Of a DNA stretch of 64,000 bases, positions 13,319 to 26,679 are shown in pieces (position 1 is the first letter of the stretch; the number at the start of each line of letters is the position of its first letter). The DNA is from Circinella umbellata. Lineage: Eukaryota > Mucoromycota > Mucoromycetes > Mucorales > Lichtheimiaceae. The stretch spans positions 558,001 to 622,000 of the forward strand of contig JAIWNF010000004.1 in assembly GCA_025093555.1 (NCBI GenBank), read 5' to 3'. The translations under genes and the position numbers were made by a program. The notes beneath the pieces are model-generated. The model saw only the letters and a list, made by a program, of their open reading frames with translations, did no database searches and was not told the DNA's origin.

Positions 13319-15039
13319 TATGAGTTGATTCTGAATTTAATATAGATCGATTATTAAAAAAAAAAAAAGAGTTAAGTGAGAAAGGAAAAAAAAAAAGAGA
13401 AAACAGAAAAAACAAAACGAGAGAGAGTATAATGTATATAAAGAAAAAAAAAAGTTCTATTTGACTCTTTTTGAACCCGAGGCCCGGGCGTGCGCATGTC
13501 AAAAAAGAAATTGTTCCCAAGATAATACATTTAAAAGTCAGCAATAAAAGAAAAGAGGATCAAATCTTTAAGTTTTATGATGAAATCAATGATGACCAAG
13601 AAAACAGGGCCCCCCCTCCTTTTCCTATTTCTCATGCTTTTGTTTGATTTCACCATTTACTTGTAAAAGCTAATTCCCTCACCCTTTATGCAACATGAAC
13701 TCACTTATAGAAATAATACTAATAATAATAGTTCAATATCAACGTGGATTCATTGATTATCAGAAAGATATCATTACCTGCATGATAACCAAGAAGATGA
13801 TGCGGGGTTCATCATCAAATTTATATAAAGAGTTTATCATTGCATCATGATTACTACTTACGGTAAGCATGGAAACCCTATTAATACGCAAGGTTCACAT
13901 TATTATTCTGTAAAAAAAAAAAAAAGAAAGGTGAATTACGTATAGAGAAGGTTTTTTTTCTTTCGTTGGAGTGTGTGATACATCGGACTTTTTTTACTGA
14001 TAATCTTTTTTTTTTCGTATTTTACATGTAATAAACATAATTTTTATTATTATTATTATTATTGTTTACAAGAATATATTATTTCTATGGAAAGAGAAAA
14101 TTATTCATGTGAAATGGGATTATGCATTACATTTTAAAAAAACTGTTTTTTTAATGCATGTAAAAAAAAAAGGCTTTTTTTTTTCCCGACTTTATCTTTT
14201 ACCAAAACGGATATCTTATCGATCAACAAAAAAAAAATGGTGCTACAAAGACAGGGAAAATGAGTAATATAATTTCTAGTGCGCTAGGATCACACAATGG
14301 TTCTTGTGTACACATAATTCTTCATACCCAAACGAGCATCTTTTTTTTTTATGACTTGTAAAAAAAAAAATTATGGATATATTTTGTTTATAATAATGTA
14401 ACTTTAGAGAAAATAACTCCTCCTATAGACTGTATGAATATGTACTTATTACTAAACATGAATTGGTCTAGATCAGCGTTATCGTTTACAAAGACAAAAT
14501 CTATATCATCATAATAATTAAAGCTCTGCGTAAAGTGCGAAAAGCGAGGTATGTTTTTTCTTCATTCCACTAATGAGTCGTTTTGATCAGTTAGAAAAAC
14601 TGGTATGGCCGGATTGTCGATATGAATGGAACATAATTTCTTTTTGTACTTTTAGAGTGTGTATGTCTACAATCTTCAATGTTAGTCTAATAAACCCAAT
14701 ATACGTACTTATCATCTTTATTATTATAACTATAAAAATTTACAAAAATTCAATTTTATTATGATTAATCTTACACGATATGTTGAAATGAAATTGAATT
14801 TTTATTACACCCATTCTTAGGTCTCTTATAGTTATATATACATTAGGTGTCAAAATCATATTAAAAAAATACTTTCAAATGAGCAAACGAACAAAAAAAA
14901 AAGGGGGGAGGGGTTGTCAAATATACAGGAAAGAATGGGGGGAGAGAAGGAAAGGAATTGTGATATAAAGAAAAAAAAAACAAAGAAAAGAGAAAGAGAA
15001 TGTGTGAATATAGGGAACCAACAAAAAAAAAGAAGAAAT
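13319..15039. other. Intergenic region upstream of PRO2-type gene
   Basis: About 1.7 kb of AT-rich sequence with many A/T homopolymers and a short ATT microsatellite at about 14042-14063. A 63-codon frame at 14573-14764 begins with a plausible globular stretch but turns into low-complexity Ile/Tyr, and I do not support it as a gene. Nothing else is recognised. Confidence 0.5.
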
Positions 15040-16999
15040 TCAAGTATTTACATCAAACTTATGTAGTTCAATAACTGTTTCTACATTGGCTGTTAGAAAG
15101 CTAGGATCAACAGGTACTATTGTATCTGTTCTTGGTTTTTGAGAAACAACGACAGCTTTTGTATCTGTAAATTGTAATTTCCATACAGTTCTAGCAGGCG
15201 CTGTAAAATCACGAATAAGATGACCTGTTTCCAAATTCCATAACTTGACCCGACCGTCAGAACCTAGAGAGTTTTTTTTTTTAAACCAGAACAAATACTT
15301 TTTTTTTTCTAAAAAAAAAAGAAAAAAATATTACTGACCTCCACTTAAAATACGTTTTTGATCTGCTTGTAAACAAGAAACAGAACTATCATGAGCTGAA
15401 ACTTGATGTTTGCAACGAAAATTACGTAGCTCCCAAATTCGTAAACAACCATCTGAAGCACCACTGACCAGCAGTGGTGTAGAATCATAAGGTGTAGATA
15501 ATTGAAGATGTCCAACAAGAGAGGTATGACCTGTTAATGTACCAAGACAAGAGCCATCGACTGGATCCCACACTTTTATACTCCAATCTAAACTACCTGT
15601 AACAATACGAATACCATCAAAACTAATCGAATAAATCTGTGAATGATGTCCGAAATAAGTAAACCGACATTCGCCTGTTTTGATATCAAATAATTTTGCT
15701 GTCGCGTCATAAGATCCTGTAGCAACCAAGTTGTCATGGATATCCATGCATCGGACACTGGCTTGATGGCCCGTGCACACATGTTGTGAAACTCCGTTTT
15801 CAATGTCCCATATTCTCACAGTAGCATCCCGAGAACCTGTCACTGCTAATTGACCTTCTGCATCGACTCGTAAACATCGTACAGTAGAACTATGACCTGA
15901 AAGAGTATAAATGGACTCACCCGTTTCCAAATCCCAGACAATGACAACTCTGTTTATAAATAATATTAAAATAGGAAAAGGGAAAGAAAGTAAGTTTAAA
16001 GATATGTTGTTGTGTATGTTAAGGAGGGTTCATTTTTTCGATTTTTTCCTTTATTAAGTTGCAGATTTTTTTTTTTTTTTACCTGTCACAACCTCCTGTC
16101 ACTAAAATACGTTTTCCATCACTTGGACGTTTAATAAATTGAAGAGCCCAGACACCGCCTTCATGCCCCTGTAATGTACGTAAATGTTGACCCGTATTAC
16201 TATCAAATACTTCAATTTTATGATTATCGCAACCAAGCACCAAATATTGATTATCCATTTGTAAACTTGTCACCAATGCTCGACCAATATCATTTTCACA
16301 GTGAATGACTTCACCTGTACCTTGACTCCACGCCATTTCCGTATTATATTTATGCCAAAAATAATCACGATAAGAAACATGTTCTTGTTGTTGTTCTTGT
16401 TGGTGTGTTTGTGGTTGATGTTCTGGTTGTGCATCATGATCCATAAAGTGTAGCTGCTGCTGTTGTTTTTGTTGTTGAAACTGATGTTGCCAACTTGAAT
16501 TCAAATCAAAAAACGATGATCGTCGACGATAACGATGTTTCAAACATAACGATTTCCAAGTCGCTTCGTCTTTTAAAAGTGAATTCCAAAAACTAGAAAC
16601 GCGTGAAGCATTAGCCAAGTCTTTTGGATCTTCAATAAATGAAATAACATGAAGGGAAAGTTCAATGGGTAATTGTTTTAAAAAGTCAATTTTGAGTCTT
16701 GGTGAAATCAATTCGTGAACAAAAGATAAGAGTTGAGTATCGCAACAATTCAGAATTTCGGATAAAAAAAGGTGTTTTTGATCAGTAGAAAATTGTTGAA
16801 AGTTTTTGGTGACATTGCCAACATATTCTAGACGACGTTTATCTAGACTGTGAGCTAAACTATCACCAAAAGAAGAAGAATCAACATAGGAAGAACGAAA
16901 CCGTTGTGTGGGACGTGATGATGTTTGACCCCCAGATAAACCATTGGGTGGTGGTGTAGCTGGAGGAGTATGACCTTTCTCGGGGACAAAGTAGTCCAT
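15040..16999 (-). CDS. F-box/WD40 protein, Cdc4/FBXW7-like (3 exons, 583 aa)
   Basis: Probably the substrate-recognition subunit of an SCF ubiquitin ligase. Exons: 16083-16999, 15339-15949, 15040-15263, exactly 584 codons. The F-box lies at residues about 107-153 (FLKQLPIELSLHVISFIEDP ... WKSLCLKH). A Gln/His-rich linker (about 165-210) follows, then a series of WD40 repeats from about 245 to the end, with repeated GH...V and IRIWD/IKVWD/VKLWN endings such as SGHSSTVRCLR, TGHQASVRCMD and GHTSLVGHL. This order (F-box then C-terminal propeller) is that of Cdc4, FBXW7, Met30 and Pof1. The helix before the F-box (STDQKHLFLSEILNCCDTQLL) resembles the dimerisation domain of Cdc4/FBXW7. Which of the paralogous functions it has cannot be decided here. 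Confidence 0.88.
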
Positions 17000-17661
17000 G
17001 ACTCTTTTTTTCTTTCTTTGCGCCAGTTTTCTTTTTTAGAGTCAACGACAATAAAAATAAAAACTAAGAAAGAGAAGGATATAAAAAAAAAAATTAGAAA
17101 CAAGAAAGAAGTATAAAGATAAAAAAAAAAAAAAATTGGGACGGGTGGAAGCAGGGGGATGTTTGTTACAACTTGAGTTATTTATATGCCACAGCTGTTG
17201 TGTGCGAACTTTAATAAAAAAAAAATGCTATCACCCTTGTTGTAAGTTAACCTTGGATTGTTTAAATTATATGGGGAAACAGTTATATTATAAAAATACT
17301 AGATAATTATATAAAAAAAGACTAACGAACCACTCAATGATCATAAAACCACCCCCCTCCTTTCTTCCCTCTTTCGGAAAAGAGCACCCCCCGGGTTGAT
17401 TTTTTGCGGATCGTTAATGCTTCTATTTTATAAAAGGTAATATGTGAAAAGCGGAGAGAGAAGACTTGAAAAAAAAAAGAGGAGTTCTTTTGTTGTTTCT
17501 CTTTTTTTTCAAGCATAAAACGGAACCAACGTTTGTCTTTGGCTCTCTTCAGTTTCTTTTTCCACTTTCTATTTCTTTTCAACAACTAAACCTCCTTATT
17601 TTTCAATTTTTTATTTCATCCCTTTTACCTTTCAGCCTCTTATCTTGTTTTTATTCATATC
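17000..17661. promoter_or_regulatory. Shared divergent upstream region (F-box/WD40 and SulP genes)
   Basis: A 0.66-kb interval between two genes transcribed away from each other, so it should contain both promoters. It is AT-rich with pyrimidine-rich stretches before each start (about 17505-17660 on the + strand and 17001-17130 on the - strand). No specific binding site could be assigned. Confidence 0.5.
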
Positions 17662-20530
17662 ATGAATAAATCAATTGATCGTGGTTTCTCTAACCAAAGC
17701 AGTAAGTACCTATAATATATAATGAAACCTCCTTTGCGTGTGTGGAAACTCCACTCTTTTCTTCATTTATATATACTTCATTTCATAACAACTCATTTCT
17801 ATTTTCAAAACACTTTTTTTAAGGTGCTCGATCCTTTCGAATGGACGAGGACACTGATGAAGAAACTTTACCTCAAAATGCCTCTGAAACACGCGTTTTA
17901 CTTCACAACGACGACCTTATTCCGCGTTATATGACCGCTTCACCACGTAGGTTTATACTTATATATAATAAGGGAAAACGAAAATAACTAACTCAAAAAG
18001 AATTATAATTTTTTTTAGTACCTTCTGCTTATATATCTGATAACACACCCAGGGATTTTTGGACTTTATTTAAAATGCGTACAAAGTATTATCTTCCCAT
18101 TTTACAATGGCTTCCTCAATATTCCCTTCAATTTTTCTTTGGTGATTTCTTAGCAGCAATGACTTTATCCTGTTTACTTATTCCTCAAGGTTTATCTTAC
18201 GCCACTCAACTTTGTAAGATTCCAGCTGTTTATGGTTTATCGGGTATTGCATTTCCAGCTATTACTTATGCAATCTTTGGCATGTCAAGGTCAGATTTTA
18301 TTGAATTTTTTTTTTTATAAACTGAATTATAAAAAATTTATCATTAAACATTTTTACTATCTAAAATAGACAAATGTCTGTAGGTCCCGAGGCTCCTCTT
18401 GCATTGCTTATTGGTTCATCTATTGCACAACAACAACATCTTCATTCTACAGATGTTGATCCACTTGCATGGTGTGCTTTAACGACCTTATTTGTCGGTT
18501 TATTTACACTCTTACTTGGTATCTTTCGACTCGGGTTCCTTGATAGTCTTATGAGTCGAGCTCTTTTAAGAGGTTTTATTACAGGTGTAGCACTGGTTGT
18601 CATGGTACAGCAAAGTATCACTCTATTAGGTTTGGTGGACCGGAGCATTGACTATGTAAGTAAAATAATAAGGTTATTTTATCCTCTATTTGGGAAAAGG
18701 GGGGCGGTATGTGTGTGTTTTGCCAAAAAAAAAAAAAACATAACCTTAAAAAAAATAATTTTAAACCAACGGAAAAGATTTCTAATGAAAAAAATACTTT
18801 ATTCCCATTTTTTTTTAGGGACTTAATGAAGCGTCGTCTAGTATTGATCGTCTTGTCTTTGTTATTCAGAACGTGCACTATGCGGACCCATTATCCTCGT
18901 GTGTTTCTGCTATTTCTGTCTTTGTTTTGTTAACGATGCGTGTTATCAAGGCCAAGATGCCCAACCAACGTTGGATTCAACTTTTCCCAGAAGTATTGAT
19001 TGTTGTTATTACTTCTATTGTATTGACAGATTATTTTGATTGGGATCAAGTCGGATTAGACATTTTAGGCGATGCAACGGATACTTCCGGTATTCCGCTT
19101 CCCAAACTTCCAACTTTCCCAGAAAACAAACATTTAAAGGATATGCTTGTTACAGCTGCTATGATTGCAGTGATTGGATTTGTTGAATCGGTCGCTATTG
19201 CAAAGACTTATTCTAGCCGACATAATTACACTGTGAGCCCTAATCGAGAACTTGTTGCTCTCGGAGTTGCTAATATTGTTAGCGGAATCTGTGAAGGAAT
19301 TCCTGCCTTTGGAAGTGTATGTATATTATTATTATTATTATTATTATTTACTGATATATTATTGGGTTCTAGGATGATGGGTTACACGTGTTGGGGACTT
19401 TTGCAGCCAAACAAGATAAATGACTAAAAAAAAAAAAAACAAAATCACGAGGGCTAATTATTATTTTTTATAATAGATTTCACGTAGTAAAATTAATGAC
19501 AAGGCAGGAGCAAGAACTCAAATGGCTGGTTTACTTGCTGGTCTTATTGCATTATTTGCAATCATATTCTTTATGCCATTCTTTTATTATTTACCTAAAG
19601 CCGTATTATCGTCGATCATTTTTATTGCAGTATTATTTTTATTATCGGAGCTCCCAGAAGATTTACATTTCATCTTTAAGATTGGTGCATGGAGAGACCT
19701 GGGATTACTTTTGGTTACATTTTTAGCTACCATGATCATTTCATTGGAGTTTGGCACATTGATTGCTGTAACGTTATCCTTACTTATTACTATTAGAGAA
19801 ACAAGTTACCCACGAATTTCGATTATGGTAAATATTATATTTGACAAAACAAACAAAAAAAGACATAGCTGAGCTTCTTTCTTCTTCGATCTGAGGCGTT
19901 TGGATTTTTTTTAATTCGGGACTGAATAACTTAATAATATATCCCATTTTCCCTTTTATATATTAGGGTCGAGTCAAAGGAACCAATAATAAATTCAAAC
20001 CTATTCACGATGATCCCAACGAGATTGAACATTTAGAAGATGTATTAATTGTTCGTGTTGAAGAACCTTTGTTTTTTGCTAATACAGGCCAACTTAAAGA
20101 TAGACTTCGTCGTTTAGAACAATTTGGTGATATGTCTATTCATCCTTCTGAAACGCCAAGATTAAGTGATTCTTCCTATATTATTTTTGATGTTGGAAGT
20201 ATGCCCTACATTGATGCCAGGTAATATAATTCGTTTGATTTTGTTTATTTGTGGAGTATTTGTTTATTGACTATTATTTATTTATTTATTTATTTGTTTG
20301 TTTATTTATTTTTTAGTGCTGTTCAAATTTTATTGGAAATTGTCAGTGCATATCATTCGCGTAATGTTGTAGTTTATTTTGTTAAAGTACGAGAACGTGC
20401 TTTGAAATTATTTGAAGGGTCTGGATTACTTCAACTGGTTGGAGAATCTCATTTATATCGTAAAGTATCAGATGCTATTGAAGCTGTCGAAAAGGATCGA
20501 GCACGAAAATATACTATTGGTATTAATTAA
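17662..20530 (+). CDS. SulP/SLC26-family anion (sulfate-type) transporter with STAS domain (8 exons, 678 aa)
   Basis: A multi-pass membrane transporter; SulP proteins move sulfate or other anions. Exons: 17662-17701, 17824-17946, 18019-18289, 18370-18655, 18819-19316, 19477-19827, 19967-20220, 20317-20530 (2037 nt, exact codons). After an acidic N-terminus come the SulP core signatures LAAMTLSCLLIPQGLSYA, YGLSGIAFPAITYAIFG and SVGPEAPLALLIGSS, then further hydrophobic helices including VIGFVESVAIAKTYSSRHNY and GLLAGLIALFAIIFFMPFFY. The C-terminal cytosolic STAS domain (about 520-650) includes LFFANTGQLKDRLRRLE and YIIFDVGSMPYIDASAVQIL. This phrasing is closer to the less-studied yeast YPR003C/YGR125W-like SulP proteins than to the high-affinity Sul1/Sul2, so sulfate as substrate is an inference. 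Confidence 0.9.
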
Positions 20531-23096
20531 GTTTCATAGTATACTAATATTATTCATACCTTAAAAACTTTTCATGTTTCTTTTATTATATTGTTTATAC
20601 CCCCCCTTCCCGTTACTTTACTTCTTTGTGTTTCGTTTACTTCTTTCTCCTCCTATAACTCAATTTCTTTTTATGGGCTATATTGTTTCTTTCTTATGCT
20701 TTTGAAATTGCATAAAAAAAAAGATTATATAATATAGCTTGTAATTTTTTTTTTTTTTAATTTTTTTTTCTTATTTTTTTTTTCTTCAAGTCTGTAATTA
20801 GATATATTTAATGTATGTGAAAGCTTTATTATTTTATTCTATTTAACAACATAATATATCCATTTATATAACCGTGCATAAACAATTTTAAATCGTTATT
20901 TGTTGTCTTCTTACTGTTAAAAAAAGACAACATTTACATTCCAAAGTTTCTATGCAATGTATACGTATTATAATTGCCAAAAGAAACATGAAAGAAAGAA
21001 AAAGTTCTAAAAAAAGTAATAAGTTAAAAGTAGTTGCCTTTCGCTCAAATAAAAAAAAAAAAAAACTATTTATAGTAAAATTATTTTAAAAAAACAAAAC
21101 TGGGTCACTTTTTTTGGCATTAAATTTAATATCAAGCCCGTGTTAAAAAGAAATCTGAGAAAGTCTGGTATTCCATTATAAACATAATAATAATTTACCA
21201 TTTTTAAAGAAAAAAAAAACATTCATTTACATTATCTTGCACCATCAAGAACAATTTGTTTATAAAAAATAAAATAGCGTGAGAAGAATATTGAGTATAG
21301 CTCCCAAATAAGTTTCGGTACTTAGCCTTGATATTATTATTATTTCTATTGGTGTAATAAATCGTTATAACTAAAGAGTCATGTGCAATTTTATGTATTG
21401 TATTATATAAAAACTACCACCCCATTCTTCTATGAAAGTTCTTCTACGGCTTATTATTGACTGATTCAAATGAAAGCTTCTATTCCTTTTATATAAAGTA
21501 TTTAATGTTATATTAAATTTCATTATGTCTTTTTTTTATGTCGACTCTTACTATATACGTATCTATTAGTATAGAGAATTTGTACTATAGAATAAAGTAC
21601 CATAACTCTATATACATATATACTAATTGGAAAAAAAAGTGTTTCCTTTTCTGTTTTCTGTTTCCAGTATATAATGTATTTATATAAAGAATATGTCATT
21701 TAGATTTCAATATATATATTTGAAGCAATAATTCATCCTAAAACTATATTACGTAATTAAAGATTGGGTTTGCTATAGTACGTAAGCTAATTTACATTAT
21801 TTCATTTTTATTGTATTACGTACTTACCCAATTCTAGATTTTTCCTTTTATAAAGTTAACAATATATATATATATATACAAATTGTGAAAGATAATTGAT
21901 ACGTAGAGGGAAAAAAAAAGTGTCCCGTTGTATAGTAATATGAATCTCTGTAGTACATGTTTTAGTGATGTAATTAGTGGTTAACTTTCTGTTATTAGTA
22001 GGCTCAAAAGATGATTTATTATCATAGAAAGGATATTTTATTGCGCATTAATAACAATGACCCAAGTTTTTTTTTATACCTATTACTTTTGGTAGCTGTA
22101 TTTATTATCAGTTTCTACATCAAAACATAAATGTATCATTTTATTTTTATCATTAATGTACTCTCCATTTCAAGCAACAATAATATGAAAGATATATCAT
22201 CGTTATTCATTAATATTTCAATCTGATATACTAAATAAATTACGTTAATTTTATGATTAATAGAATTTTAAAAAACTTTTGTCATTATATTATTTATTAA
22301 TACGTAGAAACAAGTTTATCTTTAATTTTATATATTAAACTAAACATAGAGCGAAATGATAGATTGTTAATTTCTCGGGTTAACTACAAAAGATCAAGTG
22401 AGGAAAGGGTTTAAACTATATTCGTAATTTTTTTTTTCATACTAAGCGGCTGGAAATCAAGAACATTTTTGTTTCAGAAAAAGAGAGATGAAACTGATGC
22501 TGTTTCTTGGTAAATGAGGGAGAGAGACCTCGAGAGAAATATGTCATGGTAACCATTTGTTCTTAATAACTTTATTCTTATACTATCAACTACGTCCCAA
22601 TATATCTTCATTATGTTAAAAGTAAAAGATTAGTGTCAACAAGAAACCTCACGTGAGAGAGAGAGACAAGATGTTTTGACCAGGTGATGGAATTTGTTTA
22701 TATGTAATTTATTGGGTTAATGTTACACACAAATCCCTTGTGCGCTTCGGCTCCAAAAGAATTGATGACAATTAAAGTCTTTTTTTTTCTCGACGTTCTG
22801 CAACTTCGTTATATATATTTTAAGAGCCCGAATGATTTTCTCGCGTTTCCCTGTGTTGCCAAGTCAGAAAAAGAAAATAAAACCCTTCCTTTCTTTCCAC
22901 TCGTTCCTTTAAGCACTTTCATTTTTTTTTAGTTGTTTTTCTTATTCCTCTTCTTCCTTCTTTCTCGTTTAACCCCCCCTTTCCTTCTCTTTCTTCTTTT
23001 TTTTTTCCTTCCTCTGTCTCTCTTTCTACTTCTTCCTCATTTATATACATATATATATATACAAACAAACACCTATATATATATATATATTTACCC
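20531..23096. other. Long AT-rich intergenic region
   Basis: About 2.6 kb without a recognisable gene on either strand. It has the 3' region of the SulP gene, long T/A tracts (20740-20790, 21048-21066), an AT microsatellite near 21862, and from about 22860 to 23090 a CT-rich then TA-rich stretch just before the next ATG that is probably its promoter and leader. No RNA gene or transposon was recognised. Confidence 0.5.
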
Positions 23097-23804
23097 ATGA
23101 GTAGAATATTATTCCTATTTTGCTTTATAATAGTTCTTTTAACGGTAGTTTCTGCAAATCCTTTGTAAGTTGTTTATTGTTTTATTTTTATTTAATTGAC
23201 AAAAATAAATAATTTTTTTTTCTCATCCTAAATTTTTTTTTATTTTATTTTTTGCACTTTATTTCCCCCCTTCCCCTAATATAGATACGCAAAACGAGCA
23301 CAAGGTGGAGTAGACGATGAAGGACGAACCTCTTTTCCTCAATCTGCACATCATACAGAAGCTTTTAATGTAGTTCATGTTATTGCAGCTGTGGTTGGAA
23401 TTGTAGGTGCAGCTGCTGTAACAATTATTGCATTTATCATGTGTCGTAGAAGACGCCGTCAAAGACAAGAAAAAATGAATAAACAACAATCTGTATCTTC
23501 AACATTACCTGGACGACGACGACCTATTTCTTCATCATCAACAACATCTACACCTTCTTCTTCTTTTAATAATACATCATCTCCTACTGCACCCAACAAT
23601 GTTCAACAATCATCACAACCCATGAAATCAATAAGTACTTTTGATCAATTTGCAAGTGCTTATTGTTACGATGAACGACAGCAGCATCAAGGTGTAAATT
23701 CAGCTGTTTCTTCAGCAACAACAACTACTACTACTACTAATAACAATAATGATACCCTATTTATTCCATTACCATCTCCACCACCACCACCTTATCATCC
23801 ATAA
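23097..23804 (+). CDS. Small single-pass membrane protein with signal peptide and PPxY tail (2 exons, 195 aa)
   Basis: Not recognised as a named family. Exons 23097-23164 and 23285-23804 give exactly 196 codons with the stop. Residues 1-22 are a clear signal peptide (ILFLFCFIIVLLTVVSA). A Lys-Arg pair follows (YAKRAQGG), a possible Kex2 site. Then come a short luminal segment, one transmembrane helix (about residues 47-71, VVHVIAAVVGIVGAAAVTII) and a basic stop-transfer cluster (CRRRRRQRQEK). The cytosolic tail is rich in Ser, Thr, Asn and Gln and ends PLPSPPPPPYHP, which contains a PPxY motif of the type bound by WW domains of Nedd4/Rsp5 ubiquitin ligases. I infer a type I membrane protein, possibly a ligase adaptor or trafficking substrate. 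Confidence 0.72.
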
Positions 23805-24260
23805 TTTTTTTTTTGATACCTTTTGTTTTTCTTTTTTAAAAATTGTACATAATTTACTATATTATTATTATTCTCCTCCTAGCAACCATCATTGTCCGAG
23901 CAACAACAACAACAAAGAAAAATAACAACATTATTCGCCACTATTTCAAATTTGACATTTTTTGAAAGAAATAGTTTTGTATACTCATTTTTTTTTTTTT
24001 GTGTTAAAATATTATAAAAATCATTGAAATCAACACAAAGTGCATTTATATAACCCATCTATCATTTGTCATTTTTGATAAAATATTATATAATTCGTTT
24101 AGTAATGATTTAAAACATAAATTAAAGAATTAAAGGAGAATTATAATGAAAAAGGGGAGGTGGGTGGCGGTGGGGGGGGGGGAGTTAATGCATTAAATAA
24201 AAAAGGTATAATAATAATAAGAATAATAATAAGAATAATAATAATAATAATAATAATAAT
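23805..24260. other. Intergenic region between convergent genes
   Basis: The 3' ends of the small membrane protein and of the lactone oxidase face each other here. It holds a G run at 24171-24182 and an ATA/AAT microsatellite at about 24211-24260 that abuts the stop codon of the minus-strand gene. No other feature seen. Confidence 0.5.
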
Positions 24261-25997
24261 TTACAACATGGCAGCCGAGTGTAAAGGTTTTTCTAATAAA
24301 ATATGTCTTTTCAAATAATTATTTAAAAACATGCCTTTAGGATCGATGTTTTCTCGAACATGTAAGAAATCACGGAATTTTGGATAAGATGCATTTAATT
24401 GTTCTGCTGATTGTCCATGTGCCTAAATATATATAAATATATATAGAAAATATGTTAATGCAAACAATAAATTAAAATAGATGTATATAAATATAAATAT
24501 ATATATATATACCTTTGCCCAATGAGGACGACCACCGTGTTTTCTCATAATATCTTCATAAGCTTTCCAATATTTCTTGTAAGGAACTGGATTACCATAA
24601 GGTCTATAATTTTTTATATATTTTGTTAGATATGATATCATTCTATAAATTTAATTCAATCGTGACGTACCTATACATGATAACACCAATATAGCATGTT
24701 TTTGTTTTATAGGAAGGACTTAACCAAATATCATCTTCATCAACAAATCGAATTTCAACAGGAAAATGAACTTTAAGTTCTGATGTATTAATAAATGCAT
24801 CTAATTCTTTCAATGCCTGAGGTGAATTTTCCCATGGAATAGCCCATTCATTGACATATTGAGGAAATAAACAATCGAACATAAACACCTTGTAAGAATC
24901 ATCAATCACATGAAGAGGTCGTTTGTGGATTGTTTCAAACATAAAACGAGTGATCGAAGGAATAACGGAGGGACGATAACGAGCAATATTTAACATGAAT
25001 TGGTATAAATGAACACCTACACCCCGTTCTATTAACCAATTGGATTCTGCTTGTTTCATAGATTTTTTTGTACGATTGGCACGCCAAACAACACAATCAT
25101 TTGTATGTGGCATCCACCAAACACGAACATGTTCTGCTGAATGAATAACATGATCCCATTCTGACAGGACAGTATCAAACTTGTAAGGTTTTTGAATAGC
25201 TTCTAAACGAAAAGCAGGTTCTACTTGAAGAGTGATTCTAGTAATAATACCCAATGCTCCAAGACTACAACGAGCTGCTGCAAATAAGTCTGAATTTTCA
25301 TTTGATGAACAATTTATCAATTCACCATTAGCAGTAATTAATGTCAAATCTAAAACCTTAAAAAAAAAGTATAAACAATTTTTTTTTTCGCGGTCAGCTG
25401 ACAAAGCCTAACTTTTTTTTTTTCTTTTGACAAGTGAAAAAAAAAACCCGCGTTTTATATATTTACCATGGATGATAAACAACCAAATTCTGCACCTGTA
25501 CCATGTGTTGCTGTAGAAATAACACCTGCAATAGATTGATCAGAAATAGATCCTAGATTACTCATGGCTAAACCATTTTCTTGAAGTATGGCATGTAACT
25601 TGTGTAAACTCATGCCAGCTTCAACAGTCACTGTTGAATCTTGTTTATTTATTCCAAGTATTCCATTCATATTATCAATGTTGATCATAAATCCACGAGA
25701 ACAAGCTAAATCAGAAGGTGAATGACCACTACCAAATACTTTAATTGGTTTATTATATTTTTTTGCTAGTTGAACGATCTACAAAAAGAAAATAAACATT
25801 ATTTCTATGAGAAAGAACGTGTATACATATTTATGTATATATATATATATTACCTGAATAATTTGGCTTTCTGTTGAAGGTTGAAACATTATTTCACAAG
25901 TACATTGAAAAGTTTTTGCCCAGTTGTGAAAAGTATAGTCTTCAGTAGCAATAGCTTGAAGTTCTGGGTCTAATTGATTTAAACGTACACGAGTCAT
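24261..25997 (-). CDS. ALO1: D-arabinono-1,4-lactone oxidase / aldonolactone oxidase (5 exons, 464 aa)
   Basis: An FAD enzyme that oxidises D-arabinono-1,4-lactone (in animals L-gulonolactone) to the ascorbate-type product; in fungi this makes D-erythroascorbate. Exons: 25854-25997, 25467-25778, 24671-25356, 24513-24603, 24261-24422 (1395 nt). The VAO-type FAD domain starts with NWAKTFQC and has GSGHSPSD near residues 63-70, whose His is the usual covalent FAD attachment site. [24 protein letters not shown] sequence and [19 protein letters not shown] follow. The ALO C-terminal domain has [17 protein letters not shown] and the [11 protein letters not shown] signature near the end. Length lies between animal GULO and the longer yeast Alo1. 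The substrate is inferred from the fungal context. Confidence 0.92.
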
Positions 25998-26679
25998 ATT
26001 TTTCTTTTAATTACAATGATATAATGACAATGATAAGAAGAAAAAAAAGAAGAGGAAGAAAGAGGAAAAAAAAAAGTTTGAAAAGAAAGAAAAAGAACCG
26101 GGGGGTGGGGAAAGGGAAACCCCATCTTCCTTTGAATTATAAGAAGTTGTGGTTAAAATTTCAGATGAATTTCTTTTTTCTTTTTGTGGGATGAGTGTGT
26201 ACTACAATCTAAAATGTCGTAATATTATATACGCATTAGATGCTTATCACTTTGCTTTGAACTATCTTTCCCGCAATCTTGAAACAAGAAAAACTCTTTG
26301 ATATGCTTATGAATAGGATCTTATTCATTTTGATAATTGGAAGAGAGACTCTTATCTTCCCCCACCCCTGTCTATACATATATATATATACATCTCACAA
26401 GACCCCATTTTTTAGTGGTATTTAGTTATTGATAGGCTCACTTCATCTGATAACCTTTTCTTTTTTTTTATATATTTACTCTCCAAATAAACTTTTGTCT
26501 TAAGCTTGTATGGACAATGCAATTTCGTTACCGACAAGATCAAATATCAACCAATTAAATTTTCCCAGGACTCAGTTTTCATTTTCTGAGTCATTTTATC
26601 GAAAGAAATCAAAAAAGGCTATATTTTATTTTGCCCTGTCAACTTTTTTTTTTTTTTTTATTCCAAAGCAAAAAAAATA
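25998..26679. promoter_or_regulatory. Shared divergent upstream region (ALO1-type and P-protein genes)
   Basis: A 0.68-kb interval between two genes transcribed away from each other; both promoters should lie here. It contains a purine-rich stretch at 26035-26120, a G-rich patch at 26100-26118 and a T run directly before the P-protein ATG. No defined site was identified. Confidence 0.45.

Noticed and set aside
14573..14764. 63-codon frame MSRFDQLEKLVWPDCRYEW as a gene
   Set aside because: Only the first 18 residues look protein-like; the rest is Ile/Tyr-rich low complexity and no exon joins to it.
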